Assembly: GCF_015461805.1 (NCBI RefSeq)
Contig: NZ_JACVZE010000004.1
Span: 124,001-188,000 of the forward strand
Direction: 5' to 3'
DNA from: Pseudomonas pisciculturae
Lineage (GTDB): Bacteria > Pseudomonadota > Gammaproteobacteria > Pseudomonadales > Pseudomonadaceae
DNA length: 64,000 nucleotides
Below, in pieces: positions 33,754-43,048 of the stretch. The stretch's first letter is position 1. Each line of letters starts with the position of its first letter. The position numbers and the translations under genes were made by a program. Below the pieces are notes generated by a model that did not search any database, was not told the DNA's origin, and worked only from the letters and a program-made list of their open reading frames with translations.

Positions 33754-33813
33754 ATGCGCCGTATGTTACTGATTAAAAAGAGGAAGTCAAGCTTTCTCTG
33801 GCGGTCGGTGCGT

Positions 33814-34710
33814 TTAAACCGGAGGGTCGCCTGCAACTTGTTGTTCCTGGGCCAGTTCCAGCCAGGCCAGTGCAGCCGGTGGCAGGTGGGCACTGGCGCG
33901 CCAGGCCAGGGCGATGTGCCAGTCGGTGTGGGGTTCGTCGAGGGGGATCAGGGCGATGCCGTCATGTTGGTGCTTGTGCGCCAGCATGCGTGGCAAGAAG
34001 GCGACGCCCAGGCCAGCGGTGACCAAATCGACGATGAAGTCGATCTGACCGCTGCGGGCGGTCACTCTCGGCGTGACGCCTTTGCGCTCGCAGGCCGCGA
34101 GGATTTTGGCGTTAAGGGCAAACCCTGCTTCGAACAGGATGAAGGGGGAGTCGGCCAGGTCAATGAAGTCGATGCGCTTGCGCTGGGCCAGGGGGTGGCT
34201 GATGGGCAGCACGGCTATCAAAGGTTCATTGCGCACGGGCTGAAAATCGAAGCCTTCATCTACGGGCAATAAAAGGGCCGCCAGGTCCACCTCCCCCGCT
34301 TCCAGGCATTCACGTAGTTTTTTGCTGCCGTACTCAGTGAGTTCGATGTCGATGTCCGGATAACGGCTGCGGTAAGTGGCGAACATGGTCGCGAACAGCA
34401 CGCCACAGCCTACCGGCGGCAAGCCGATGCGCAGTTGGCCGCGCTTGAGACCGCGCAGGTCGTCTATCTCGGCTACCAGGTCATTGTGTTCTGCGAGCAG
34501 CACCAGAGCACGGCGGTAGGCAATTTCGCCAGCGGCGGTCAGCTCGTTGCGGTGGCCAAGGCGGTTGAGCAACGGAGTGCCAAGTTCATCTTCAAGGGTC
34601 TTGACCGCCTTGCTCACGGTGGACTGGGTAAGGGACACCACATCGGCCGCCTGGGAGAAACCGCCCTGGCGCACGACCTCGACAAAGGCGCGCAATGTTC
34701 GAAGATTCAT
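33814..34710 (-). CDS. LysR-type regulator divergent from lldD-like gene
   Basis: A 298-residue LTTR. HTH at residues 1-60: MNLRTLRAFVEVVRQGGFSQ, AADVVSLTQSTVSKAVKTLE. Effector domain starts near residue 90 (GQLRIGLPPVGCGVLFATMF) and contains SGQIDFIVDLVTAGLGVAFL. It resembles the CbbR/CynR-type regulators. It is divergent from the FMN-dependent dehydrogenase gene across 100 bp containing AAAAGTTGTTTTTATCA, so the dehydrogenase is the likely target. Confidence 0.88.
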   Translation of the reverse strand: MNLRTLRAFVEVVRQGGFSQAADVVSLTQSTVSKAVKTLEDELGTPLLNRLGHRNELTAAGEIAYRRALVLLAEHNDLVAEIDDLRGLKRGQLRIGLPPVGCGVLFATMFATYRSRYPDIDIELTEYGSKKLRECLEAGEVDLAALLLPVDEGFDFQPVRNEPLIAVLPISHPLAQRKRIDFIDLADSPFILFEAGFALNAKILAACERKGVTPRVTARSGQIDFIVDLVTAGLGVAFLPRMLAHKHQHDGIALIPLDEPHTDWHIALAWRASAHLPPAALAWLELAQEQQVAGDPPV

Positions 34711-34810
34711 TGGTATTCCTTTTGCGACTGGCTGCTAGTGATAAAAGTTGTTTTTATCATGCCAGATTTTTACCTATGCTGACCTGCCGTGCCTTGTGGA
34801 GATACCGTTC

Positions 34811-35941
34811 ATGATCATCTCGTCCGCCTCCGACTACCGCGCAGCCGCCAAGCGCAAGCTGCCGCGCTTTCTGTTCGACTATATCGACGGCGGCGCCTAC
34901 GCCGAGCACACGATGCGGGCGAACAGTTCGGATTTGGCCGAGATCAGCTTGCGCCAGCGCATCCTGCGTAATGTCGACAGCCTGAGCCTCAAAACCACGC
35001 TCTTTGGCCAGACGCTGGACATGCCGGTGATCATCAGCCCGGTAGGTTTGACGGGCATGTACGCTCGGCGCGGTGAGGTGCAGGCGGCGAAGGCGGCGGC
35101 GAACAAAGGCATTCCGTTTTGCCTGTCGACAGTGTCGGTGTGCCCGATTGAAGAGGTTGCCTCGCAAAGCCCCCAGGCGATCTGGTTCCAACTCTACGTG
35201 CTCAAAGACCGTGGTTTTATGCGCAATGCACTTGAGCGTGCACAGGCTGCGGGCATCACGACGTTGGTATTTACCGTGGACATGCCGACCCCCGGCGCAC
35301 GCTATCGTGACGCCCACTCAGGCATGTCCGGGCCGTTCGCGGCGCAGCGGCGCATGCTGCAAGCTGTCACCAAGCCGCAATGGGCTTTCGATGTGGGCTT
35401 GATGGGCCGCCCTCATGACTTGGGCAATATCTCCAAGTACTTGGGCAAGCCCACCCACCTGGAAGATTACATTGGTTGGCTGGCAAACAATTTTGACCCC
35501 TCCATCAGCTGGAAAGACCTTGAGTGGATCCGCGAATTCTGGAAGGGCCCGATGATCATCAAGGGCATCCTCGACCCCCAGGATGCCAAGGACGCGGTAA
35601 GTTTCGGCGCAGACGGCATCGTGGTGTCCAACCACGGCGGTCGCCAGCTGGACGGCGTGCTATCCACTGCCAAGGCCCTGCCAGCCATTGCCGAAGCGGT
35701 GGGCGATGACCTCACGGTGCTGGTGGATTCGGGCATACGCTCAGGGCTCGACGTAGTACGCATGCTCGCCCTGGGCGCCAAGGCCTGCCTGCTGGGGCGC
35801 GCCACCGCCTACGCACTCGCCGCCGATGGGCAGCATGGCGTGGAAAACCTGCTGGACATTTTCGCCAAGGAAATGCGCGTGGCCATGACCCTCACCGGCG
35901 TCACCGCCATCGAACAGATTGACCGAACGACCCTGGTCTAA
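34811..35941 (+). CDS. lldD: FMN-dependent alpha-hydroxy-acid dehydrogenase, LldD type
   Basis: A 376-residue TIM-barrel flavoprotein. The N-terminus [20 protein letters not shown] and [17 protein letters not shown] are typical of L-lactate dehydrogenase LldD; the active-site segment [15 protein letters not shown] carries the catalytic histidine and FMN-contacting Arg. [20 protein letters not shown] and [12 protein letters not shown] are also conserved. ATG 34811 is chosen over the frame opening at 34748. No lldP permease is adjacent and the regulator is LysR rather than LldR, so lactate or another 2-hydroxy acid may be oxidised. Confidence 0.88.
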   Translation: MIISSASDYRAAAKRKLPRFLFDYIDGGAYAEHTMRANSSDLAEISLRQRILRNVDSLSLKTTLFGQTLDMPVIISPVGLTGMYARRGEVQAAKAAANKGIPFCLSTVSVCPIEEVASQSPQAIWFQLYVLKDRGFMRNALERAQAAGITTLVFTVDMPTPGARYRDAHSGMSGPFAAQRRMLQAVTKPQWAFDVGLMGRPHDLGNISKYLGKPTHLEDYIGWLANNFDPSISWKDLEWIREFWKGPMIIKGILDPQDAKDAVSFGADGIVVSNHGGRQLDGVLSTAKALPAIAEAVGDDLTVLVDSGIRSGLDVVRMLALGAKACLLGRATAYALAADGQHGVENLLDIFAKEMRVAMTLTGVTAIEQIDRTTLV

Positions 35942-35985
35942 CGCTGCTCGGTGCTTAGTTGCCAAATAACCGGCGCCATCATCCA

Positions 35986-36015
35986 GCGGCTGTTTTTAGC
36001 GATAAAAACAGCCGC
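35986..36015 (+). terminator. Hairpin after the lldD-like gene
   Basis: GCGGCTGTTTTT-AGCGAT-AAAAACAGCCGC is a perfect 12-bp stem with a 6-nt loop, 45 bp after the lldD-like stop; a T-rich stretch follows. It probably ends that transcript. Confidence 0.65.
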
Positions 36016-36051
36016 TTGATTTATAAGGCTTTTTATTTAATTAAAACGTTT

Positions 36052-36067
36052 TGGCATGAATCTAGCT
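36052..36067 (+). promoter_or_regulatory. Candidate sigma-54 (-24/-12) promoter for the GGDEF gene
   Basis: TGGCATGAATCTAGCT matches TGGCAYRNNNNTTGCW with a single mismatch (A for the second T). It lies in the 311-bp gap 35942-36252, upstream of the diguanylate cyclase gene, and would give a leader of about 175 nt. No enhancer site or other gene was identified in the gap. Confidence 0.3.
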
Positions 36068-36252
36068 CTAACCTCGTTCAAGCAGGTTAAGCGATGACAA
36101 GACGTGCGGTTGAGCCCAGGGGTTATAACCCTCTGCAAAGCGGTCTAAACTGTTACCCATGTTTTACGGAACTGAAGGAACAGTAAGACGCTTGGCATTT
36201 GCCACTCTCATCGAGCCTGTAAGACAGCAAAGCGCTTAGAGGCCGTTCGCTT

Positions 36253-37179
36253 ATGAAAACACCAACCCAGACCAACGCAATTGACTTCGACAGTGCCAAA
36301 TTGCAACGCCTGGGGTTTGGTCAGCCATCCCTTCTCCCACGCCGTCCGATTACCATTACCCAACTGCGTCAGCAATTGGGCATGCAACTGCAAACCAGCC
36401 TTGAACCGGAGCGCATCCTCGGGGTGTTCTTCCGTGAAATCCAGCGACTGGTGCCCCTGGACGCCCTGCAATATCACCACGATGCCAGCGACTTGCGCCT
36501 GGAGTTCGGCCATCGCGGCCACCATTCGGTGAGCTACAGCCTGAGCCATGAAGGGGAGCACTTGGGTGAGCTGATCTTTCGCCGCAACCAGCGTTTGCTG
36601 GAAGAAGAACTCGGCCAGCTCGAATCCTTGCTGGCGACGCTGCTGTACCCGATGCGCAACGCCCTGCTCTACCGCGCCGCCACCCGCAGCGCCCTGCGCG
36701 ACCCCTTGACCGAGACCGGTAACCGCATCGCCATGGACCAGACCCTGCAACGGGAGATCGACATGGCGCGCCGGCACCTCAACCCGCTGTCCTTGCTGAT
36801 GCTGGACATCGACCACTTCAAAATCATCAATGACACCCACGGCCATACTGCGGGCGATAGCGTGCTGCGTGCCGTGGCGGCAGCGATCAAGAGCCAGTTG
36901 CGCAACGTGGACATGGTGTTTCGGTTTGGCGGGGAAGAGTTTCTGATCTTGCTGTCCAACACCGGCCGGGACGCGGCGGCGTTGGTGGGTGAGCGTCTGC
37001 GCCAGGCGGCACAGGCCCAGGATTATTGGGCCGATGGTACGCGTATCGAACTGACGGTGAGCCTGGGTTGCTCGACCTTATTGGCCGCTGAGTCCGCCGA
37101 AAGCCTGTTGCGTCGAGCCGACAGCGCCCTGTATGTGGCCAAGCGCGAAGGCCGCAACCGCTTGGCAATGGCGGGGTAA
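36253..37179 (+). CDS. Diguanylate cyclase (GGDEF domain)
   Basis: A 308-residue soluble protein synthesising c-di-GMP. Residues about 35-140 form an atypical sensory region (GAF-like: LQTSLEPERILGVFFREIQR). The GGDEF domain starts near 148 (RDPLTETGNRIAMDQTLQRE); the active-site motif GGEEF is at 226-230. The inhibitory I-site RNVD (217-220) lies five residues before it, so feedback control by c-di-GMP is expected. Metal-binding Asp185 is in LLMLDIDHFK. No membrane segment is present. It is preceded by a candidate sigma-54 promoter. Confidence 0.92.
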   Translation: MKTPTQTNAIDFDSAKLQRLGFGQPSLLPRRPITITQLRQQLGMQLQTSLEPERILGVFFREIQRLVPLDALQYHHDASDLRLEFGHRGHHSVSYSLSHEGEHLGELIFRRNQRLLEEELGQLESLLATLLYPMRNALLYRAATRSALRDPLTETGNRIAMDQTLQREIDMARRHLNPLSLLMLDIDHFKIINDTHGHTAGDSVLRAVAAAIKSQLRNVDMVFRFGGEEFLILLSNTGRDAAALVGERLRQAAQAQDYWADGTRIELTVSLGCSTLLAAESAESLLRRADSALYVAKREGRNRLAMAG

Positions 37180-37189
37180 CGCTCAATAA

Positions 37190-37221
37190 CTGTGGCGAGG
37201 GAGCTTGCTCCCTCGCCACAG
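37190..37221. repeat. Minimal perfect REP palindrome
   Basis: CTGTGGCGAGGGAGC-TT-GCTCCCTCGCCACAG: 15-bp perfect arms and only a 2-bp centre. It looks like a REPIN of the 5852/48941 subfamily that has lost its central spacer. It lies between the convergent GGDEF and undA genes and could serve as their terminator. Confidence 0.85.
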
Positions 37222-37233
37222 GTTATTTACCCA

Positions 37234-38034
37234 TTACGCTTCGCTGGCAACCCGCAACTGGCGCTCGCGCACCTGGGTTGGCGCTTTTTCTCGCTCCAGC
37301 CGCATGCAGCTTTCCAGGAACAGGTACATGTAGTCATAGCTCTTTCGCACGGCCTGGCCCAGCTCGACCTGCAAGGCCTTGCTCGGGTTCATCCCGGCCA
37401 GGGTACAGATGATTTCCAGCGCTTCCCAAGGGTGCGCATCATCGTATTGGGCGTGCATCTTGAGCCATTTCATCGCGCGCTTGCGGTCTTCCTCGGGGAA
37501 GGCTGCCGCGTAGACCCCAGTGGAACACACCACCGCGGACCATTCCCCCGTCGCCCCTTCGATCGCGTAATTGGTCGCGGCAATGGCCACGATCAGCGAA
37601 TCGGATGAGCTGGTGTGCCAGCACCAATGGCTCAGGGCGTGCAATTCCGGCGGCACGTTCTGGGCCTGCAACTCTTCGAGGCTGACACCGTGGGCGCCGG
37701 CCCAATGCACCCAATAATCGGCATGGTTGAGTTCCACACGAATATTGCGCATCAGCCAGCGTCGCGCCATGTCTTCCCCAGGGTGGCGGGCAAACTTGGT
37801 CTTGGTGAGGTTTTGTGCCATGTACAAAGCAAACTGTTCGACCACGGGCCAGCCACCGATCAGGTAGTGGCGCAGGGTCTTGGCGCTGAGCGTGTTATCA
37901 CGCATGCGCTGATACAGTTCGTGTTCGACAACTCGGCGCTTGCTCTCGCTACAGTCCAGGATCAGTTTCTGAGCCCAGGCGGGGTAACTTGAGGCTTCCA
38001 TAAGCGGGCCGGTTCTGATGAATGTGTCGATCAC
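37234..38034 (-). CDS. undA: UndA-type 1-undecene synthase (heme-oxygenase-like diiron decarboxylase)
   Basis: A 266-residue all-helical protein often mislabelled TenA. The diiron ligand pattern is complete: Glu66 in GGWPVVEQFAL, ExxH (Glu101, His104) in IRVELNHADYWVHW, Glu159 in NYAIEGATGEWS, His194, Asp198 and His201 in LKMHAQYDDAHPWEAL. The E101/H104/E159/H194 numbering coincides with that of UndA of P. protegens Pf-5, which oxidatively decarboxylates lauric acid to 1-undecene. GTG 38034 is supported by AAAAGGAG 8 bp upstream. Thiaminase residues and thiamin genes are absent. It lies 46 bp downstream of the rbdA-like gene. Confidence 0.88.
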   Translation of the reverse strand: MIDTFIRTGPLMEASSYPAWAQKLILDCSESKRRVVEHELYQRMRDNTLSAKTLRHYLIGGWPVVEQFALYMAQNLTKTKFARHPGEDMARRWLMRNIRVELNHADYWVHWAGAHGVSLEELQAQNVPPELHALSHWCWHTSSSDSLIVAIAATNYAIEGATGEWSAVVCSTGVYAAAFPEEDRKRAMKWLKMHAQYDDAHPWEALEIICTLAGMNPSKALQVELGQAVRKSYDYMYLFLESCMRLEREKAPTQVRERQLRVASEA

Positions 38035-38080
38035 TGCTAAAGCTCCTTTTCAAGTGTGATTGTACAGACCAGCAAATGTT

Positions 38081-40543
38081 TCAGCGGAACGTGCCGGGCG
38101 CCTTGAACAGCAAAGGCTGCGGTCGCACAGGTCGACACTGCAAACTATCAAAGGTAAACAATTGCGGTCGTTCAATCAGGTAGCCCTGAGCGTAATCCAC
38201 ACCTATCTCGAGTAACGCCTGTTCGATTTGCGGTGTCTCGACAAACTCTGCAATTGTGCGCTTACCCATGACGTGGCCGATGTGATTGATCACTTCGACC
38301 ATCGCTCGGTTAATCGGGTCGTCCAGCATATCCTTTACGAAACTTCCATCGATCTTCAGGAAGTCTACAGGTAAATGTTTGAGATAGGCGAATGAGGACA
38401 TACCGGCACAAAAGTCATCCAGAGAGAAATGACACCCTAAGGCTTTGAGTTCATTAATAAATCTAATCGCACTCCCTAAGTTTGCAATCGCGCTGGTTTC
38501 GGTGATTTCAAAACAGATCATCGCCGGCGGGATATTGTAAGTAAGAAACTTCTCACGCAAGAACCCAAGAAAGTCTTCATCACCAATAGTTATGCCTGAC
38601 AGGTTAATCGCACACATCGCCATCGGAGCGCCCGCACGCTCTTGCATGCACTGGGCAATGATCCTGAATACGTTCTCCACCACCCAGCGATCCAGTGACG
38701 TCATCAAGCCGTAACGCTCGGCGGCCGGAATGAAACTGTCGGGCAAAATGATACGCCCGGCTTCGTCATGCAGCCGTAACAGGATTTCAATATGCCCATT
38801 GCCACCGTCCGTGTGGCCCAGGGGGCAAATCTCTTGGGCGTACAGGCAAAATCGATTCTCTTCCAGCGCCATGTGCAAGCGCTGTACCCAGGCCATTTCG
38901 CCAAAACGCAGGGACAATTCCGAGTCATCGGCGTGGTACACCTGCACGCGGTTGCGGCCTTTTTCCTTGGCCATGTAGCACGCCATATCCGCGGCCCGCA
39001 GCGAGGTTTCCAGGGTGGTTGGCGTGTGTGAGATATGCACCAGCCCGATACTGACGGTCGTCATAAACGGCCGCCCCTTCCACACAAAGTGCAGGCTTTG
39101 CACGGTATGACGCAGGCTCTCGGCGATTTTCTCCGCCACCGCCGCCGGGCAGTTCTCGAGCAGGATGCCAAACTCATCGCCCCCCAGGCGCGCCAGGGTG
39201 TCACCTTCGCGCAGGTCCGATTGCAGCAGCGCGCAAATATGCCGCAGCAACTCGTCACCCGCCGCGTGGCCGCAGGTGTCATTGACCAGCTTGAACTGGT
39301 CCAGGTCAAGGAACATCAAGGCATGTCGCCCACCCTGCGCGAGCCCTGCGGGGTGCAGCACTTGCTCCAGGCGATACTCGAACTCGCGACGGTTGGCCAG
39401 CCCGGTCAAGGCGTCGTGAGTCGCCTGCCACGACAGGTTGGCGATGTACTGGCGTTCCTGGGTCATGTCGTGCATCACCAGCACCGCACCGCTGACCTTA
39501 CCGGCGCTGCGGATCGGCGCGCCCACCAGGGTCACGGACACGGTACTGCCGTCTACACGCTGGATGGTTTTCGAATGTTCGCTACCGCCGCTGAGCTGGC
39601 CCTTGACGATGTGCTCGATCAGGGTAAAGCCGTCGGGCTGGGCGTTGTCATCCAGCAGGTTGAACAGCGCGGCCAACGGCAGCCCCTGGGCCTGTTCTGA
39701 CTTCCAATGCGTCAGCGCTTCGGCTGCCGGGTTCATGTAGGTAATGGCACCGTCGACGTCGGTGGTAATCACCCCGTCGCCAATCGACTCCAGGGTGATT
39801 TGCGCCCGCTCTTTTTCCGCCTGCAAAGCGTCGGCGAACGCATGCCGCTGGGCCAGCAGTTTATGCGTGCGCAACAACGCCAGCACGATCAGGCCCAGCG
39901 CGGTGGCCAGATTGGTGATCAACAGCAGGCGCAGGATCATCCGCGAGCCTTCCCCGAGTGCATCGCTGAAGGCCTTGGCAGCAGGCGTCACGCCCTCGTT
40001 GATCGCAATGATGTGCGCCTTCCATTGGCGTACATCGTTGCCACTGACTTGGTCGCGAATGATCGATTGGTGCATCTCCTGGGCCAAATCGTCCAACTGC
40101 ACCAGGTAGCCATCGCCCACTGTCCACAGCTCAATGGCTTTTTCCAGATAGCTGAAATGGCGAAAGTTGAGGTAGAGCCAGATCAGGCTGGAAACGTCGT
40201 CCGGGTGGTTGCCGCCTTTGAGAATGCCTTGACGGGCGGCGGCGAGATCAGGCGTGGGGCGATCGAGGGCGATGCGTAGCTCATGACCGCCCTGCGGCAC
40301 GGCGATGGCTTGCTGGTACTTGAGGTAAGTGGTTTCGTCGCGGTTGTCGGCGTAGAGGGTGAGGTAGTAGATGGCGTCTTTCTGGCCCTTGGACCATAGG
40401 CTTTCACCGGCCACATAGCCACGCACCGCCGAGAGCATATAAAGGCTGACACAGCCCAGTAATGCCTGAAACAGCACAACGGCGATAAATGGCCAGACAA
40501 TGCCCAGCAGCCTTGGCGTTCCGAGAGTCCGCTTTTGCTTCAT
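38081..40543 (-). CDS. rbdA: RbdA-like PAS-GGDEF-EAL c-di-GMP enzyme
   Basis: An 820-residue inner-membrane protein. Membrane helices at about 12-36 and 203-224 enclose a helical periplasmic sensor; PAS at about 245-365 (ERAQITLESIGDGVITTDVD); GGDEF at 454-458 with I-site REGD (445-448); EAL-type domain at about 552-800. The EAL motif reads EIL (586-588, HIEILLRL); the metal region is SLDDFCAGMSSFAYL and AEFVE replaces AEGVE, but the key acidic residues remain. Gene order with the following ABC, DsbA-like, trhO, bolA and fumC genes is that of P. aeruginosa PA0861-PA0854, where PA0861 is the biofilm-dispersal regulator RbdA. Confidence 0.85.
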   Translation of the reverse strand: MKQKRTLGTPRLLGIVWPFIAVVLFQALLGCVSLYMLSAVRGYVAGESLWSKGQKDAIYYLTLYADNRDETTYLKYQQAIAVPQGGHELRIALDRPTPDLAAARQGILKGGNHPDDVSSLIWLYLNFRHFSYLEKAIELWTVGDGYLVQLDDLAQEMHQSIIRDQVSGNDVRQWKAHIIAINEGVTPAAKAFSDALGEGSRMILRLLLITNLATALGLIVLALLRTHKLLAQRHAFADALQAEKERAQITLESIGDGVITTDVDGAITYMNPAAEALTHWKSEQAQGLPLAALFNLLDDNAQPDGFTLIEHIVKGQLSGGSEHSKTIQRVDGSTVSVTLVGAPIRSAGKVSGAVLVMHDMTQERQYIANLSWQATHDALTGLANRREFEYRLEQVLHPAGLAQGGRHALMFLDLDQFKLVNDTCGHAAGDELLRHICALLQSDLREGDTLARLGGDEFGILLENCPAAVAEKIAESLRHTVQSLHFVWKGRPFMTTVSIGLVHISHTPTTLETSLRAADMACYMAKEKGRNRVQVYHADDSELSLRFGEMAWVQRLHMALEENRFCLYAQEICPLGHTDGGNGHIEILLRLHDEAGRIILPDSFIPAAERYGLMTSLDRWVVENVFRIIAQCMQERAGAPMAMCAINLSGITIGDEDFLGFLREKFLTYNIPPAMICFEITETSAIANLGSAIRFINELKALGCHFSLDDFCAGMSSFAYLKHLPVDFLKIDGSFVKDMLDDPINRAMVEVINHIGHVMGKRTIAEFVETPQIEQALLEIGVDYAQGYLIERPQLFTFDSLQCRPVRPQPLLFKAPGTFR

Positions 40544-40614
40544 GAAGCCCCTTGCACATGCACCGCTGGATACGCACGCGAAAAACCGCTTCCATTCGCT
40601 CAGCCTAGGCTAAT

Positions 40615-42417
40615 TCAACGCACTTGCTGCAGATGCCCGTAGAGTTTGGCGTACAAGCCGCCGTCGGCAATCAGTTGCTGATGATCGCCATCTTCAGCAA
40701 TGTGACCGCCGTCAAACACCAACACTCGATCTGCTTGCTTAACCGCCGACAAACGGTGGGCGATGATCAGTGTAGTACGCCCACTGAGAAACCGCGCCAG
40801 CGCCTGATGCAGGTTGTACTCGGTGGCTGCGTCCAGAGCCGAAGTGGCTTCATCGAGTATCACCACCTTGGGTTCGGCCAACACCATGCGCGCAATCGCC
40901 AGACGCTGGCGCTGCCCGCCAGAAAACCGCACCCCGGAACGCCCCACCACGCTGTCCAAGCCTAACGGCAGCGCCTTGACGGTAGCATCCAGCTGGGCAA
41001 TTTCCAGTGCCTGCCAACACGCCTGGTCGCTGCGCTCGCGCCCCATGGTCAGGTTGGCACGCACGGTATCGTTGAACAGCGCCGGGTGTTGCAGCACTAC
41101 CGCAACATTTTCGCGGATGGTCTCCAGGCCGATTTCCTGCTGGGTCGCACCGCCGAAACGAATACTCCCGGCCTGGGGCGTATAGAGCCCGAGCAGCAGT
41201 TGCACCAACGTACTTTTACCGCCGCCGCTGGCACCGACAATCGCGACCTTCTCGCCCGGTGCGATGGTCAGGTTCAACCCATCGAGCACCCGATCTTCGC
41301 CGTAGCCGAAGTTGAGGCCACGCACTTCGATACCCACGGTTTCACGCCCGGTGAACGGGTCTTCGCCCCCGGCGTACTGCGGCTCGTCGGCACGCGCCAG
41401 CAGCTCATTGATCCGCGTCAGCGCGCCACCCGCCGCGTAGTAGGCGTATTGCAGGTTCAGCAGTTGCTCCACCGGGCCGATCATGAACCACAGGTAGCTG
41501 AACACCGCGAGCATCTGGCCGATGGACAGGTCCGAAAACAACACCGTGAGCATGGCCGCCGCGCGGAAGATGTCGATACCGAACTGGAACAACAAGCCAC
41601 TGGCGCGGCTAGAGGCGTCAGTTTTCCATTGCGAGTGGATGGCGTAGTCGCGCACTTCCTGGGCACGCTGGCCCAGACGCCCGAGGAAAAAGCCCTGGCG
41701 GTTGCCAGCGCGTACTTCCTGGATCGCATCGAGGGTTTCAGTGAGCGCCTGGGTGAAGCGCGACGTGCTGTCGTTCTCCAGTTTCTTAAGGTGTTTGACG
41801 CGCTTGCCCAACTGCACCGTGGCGTAGATCACCAGCGGGTTGAACAGCAGGATAAGCAGCGCCAGTTGCCAATGCATCCACACCAAAATCGCCGAAGTGC
41901 CCACCAAGGTGAGCATGGCCACCAGGAAACGGCTGAGGGTTTCGCCGACGAATTTGTCCAGGGTATCCAGGTCGGTGACCAGATGGGTGGTCACCGTGCC
42001 GCTGCCCAGGCTTTCGTATTCGCCCAAAGAGATGCGCTTAAGCCGTTCGATCAGGCGCACGCGGATGCGGTACACGATGTCTTTGGCCAGCCGCGCAAAC
42101 AGGCGCGCCTGCACCACGTTGAACACCAATGCGCCGCAACGCAGCAACAGAGTCACCAGCAACATCAGGCCGATATAACCTGCCGCTTTCTGCCAACCCA
42201 TGGGCAATGCGTGATTCATGACTTTAAGGGCGGCGTCGCCGTGCCCCAGCAGCACTTCGTCTACCAGCAACGGCAGCAGCAGTGGGATGGGCACGCTGCA
42301 CAGCGTCGCGAATACGGCGACGCCATTGGCGATCCATAGTGACTTTTTGTGGCGCAGGGCCAGACGGCGAATTTCCGCCCAGGTCAGTCGGTCAGCGCGC
42401 TGGGCGGGTTCATGCAC
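40615..42417 (-). CDS. ABC exporter, fused membrane and ATPase domains (MsbA-like)
   Basis: A 600-residue half-transporter. Six membrane helices lie in residues 30-325; the ATPase begins near residue 360 (VEVRGLNFGYGEDRVLDGLN). Walker A GASGGGKST, signature FSGGQRQRLAIARMVL, Walker B VVILDEATSALDAATE and switch IIAHRLSAV are all present, so the homodimer should be active. The family includes lipid and peptide exporters; the substrate is unknown. It overlaps the DsbA-like gene by 8 bp, in the conserved rbdA neighbourhood. Confidence 0.88.
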   Translation of the reverse strand: MHEPAQRADRLTWAEIRRLALRHKKSLWIANGVAVFATLCSVPIPLLLPLLVDEVLLGHGDAALKVMNHALPMGWQKAAGYIGLMLLVTLLLRCGALVFNVVQARLFARLAKDIVYRIRVRLIERLKRISLGEYESLGSGTVTTHLVTDLDTLDKFVGETLSRFLVAMLTLVGTSAILVWMHWQLALLILLFNPLVIYATVQLGKRVKHLKKLENDSTSRFTQALTETLDAIQEVRAGNRQGFFLGRLGQRAQEVRDYAIHSQWKTDASSRASGLLFQFGIDIFRAAAMLTVLFSDLSIGQMLAVFSYLWFMIGPVEQLLNLQYAYYAAGGALTRINELLARADEPQYAGGEDPFTGRETVGIEVRGLNFGYGEDRVLDGLNLTIAPGEKVAIVGASGGGKSTLVQLLLGLYTPQAGSIRFGGATQQEIGLETIRENVAVVLQHPALFNDTVRANLTMGRERSDQACWQALEIAQLDATVKALPLGLDSVVGRSGVRFSGGQRQRLAIARMVLAEPKVVILDEATSALDAATEYNLHQALARFLSGRTTLIIAHRLSAVKQADRVLVFDGGHIAEDGDHQQLIADGGLYAKLYGHLQQVR

Positions 42418-43045
42418 AGCTTGCTCGCTCCAGCCATCGGGCTAACAACGGCGATAACTCGGACAACGGCTGATAACCGTTGGTCAACAAGGCCAGTTGA
42501 CCATTGCGCTCGGCCAATAGCGTCGGGAAACCGGCGATGCCCAGGTCTTGCACCCAGGTGAAGTCGGCCGCCGTGGCAGCATGCTGCTCAGCCTGGTCGA
42601 AGGCGCCGGCAAACTCGATACGCGGGATGCCCGCCTGTTCGGCCAACTCCACCAGCACGCTGGCGAGAGTCACGTCGCGACCCTCGACATAGAACGCACG
42701 CTGAATCAGCCCCAGCAGCGTCCACGCGCAATCCGGCGCCAGGCTGCGAGCCGTCACGAGGGCGCGGCACGCAGGCTCGGTGTCATACACAAAACCGTCG
42801 GGCAACGCGCCTTCGCGCTTGAACGGTTGGCCGGTGGCCTCGGTGACCGCCTGCCAGTGTTCAAGAATATAACGCCGCGTGGTCGGCTCCAGGGCCGCGC
42901 CACTGCCGGTGCGCAAGCCGCCCACTACAAGGTGCAGCTCCACGCCGGCCGCCTGGGCCTGCGCCACCAATGCCTCGGCCACCGGGGCAAAGCCCCAGCA
43001 CCAGGAACACATCGGGTCCATTACATAGAGCAGGCGCGCAGACAT
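42410..43045 (-). CDS. DsbA/FrnE-like thioredoxin-fold protein
   Basis: A 211-residue protein with the redox motif CSWCW at residues 13-17 (DPMCSWCWGFAPVAEAL), a helical insert, and the cis-Pro loop DLGIAGFPTLLAE near residue 170. No signal peptide, so it acts in the cytoplasm like FrnE rather than periplasmic DsbA. Its stop overlaps the ABC gene start by 8 bp; trhO lies just upstream, 3 bp away. A role in cytosolic disulphide chemistry or oxidative stress is plausible. Confidence 0.85.
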   Translation of the reverse strand: MSARLLYVMDPMCSWCWGFAPVAEALVAQAQAAGVELHLVVGGLRTGSGAALEPTTRRYILEHWQAVTEATGQPFKREGALPDGFVYDTEPACRALVTARSLAPDCAWTLLGLIQRAFYVEGRDVTLASVLVELAEQAGIPRIEFAGAFDQAEQHAATAADFTWVQDLGIAGFPTLLAERNGQLALLTNGYQPLSELSPLLARWLERASCA

Positions 43046-43048
43046 GGC

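Noticed and set aside
37234..38034. TenA thiaminase II as product name
   Set aside because: The diiron ligand set is complete and matches UndA numbering; no thiamin genes or TenA catalytic residues are visible.
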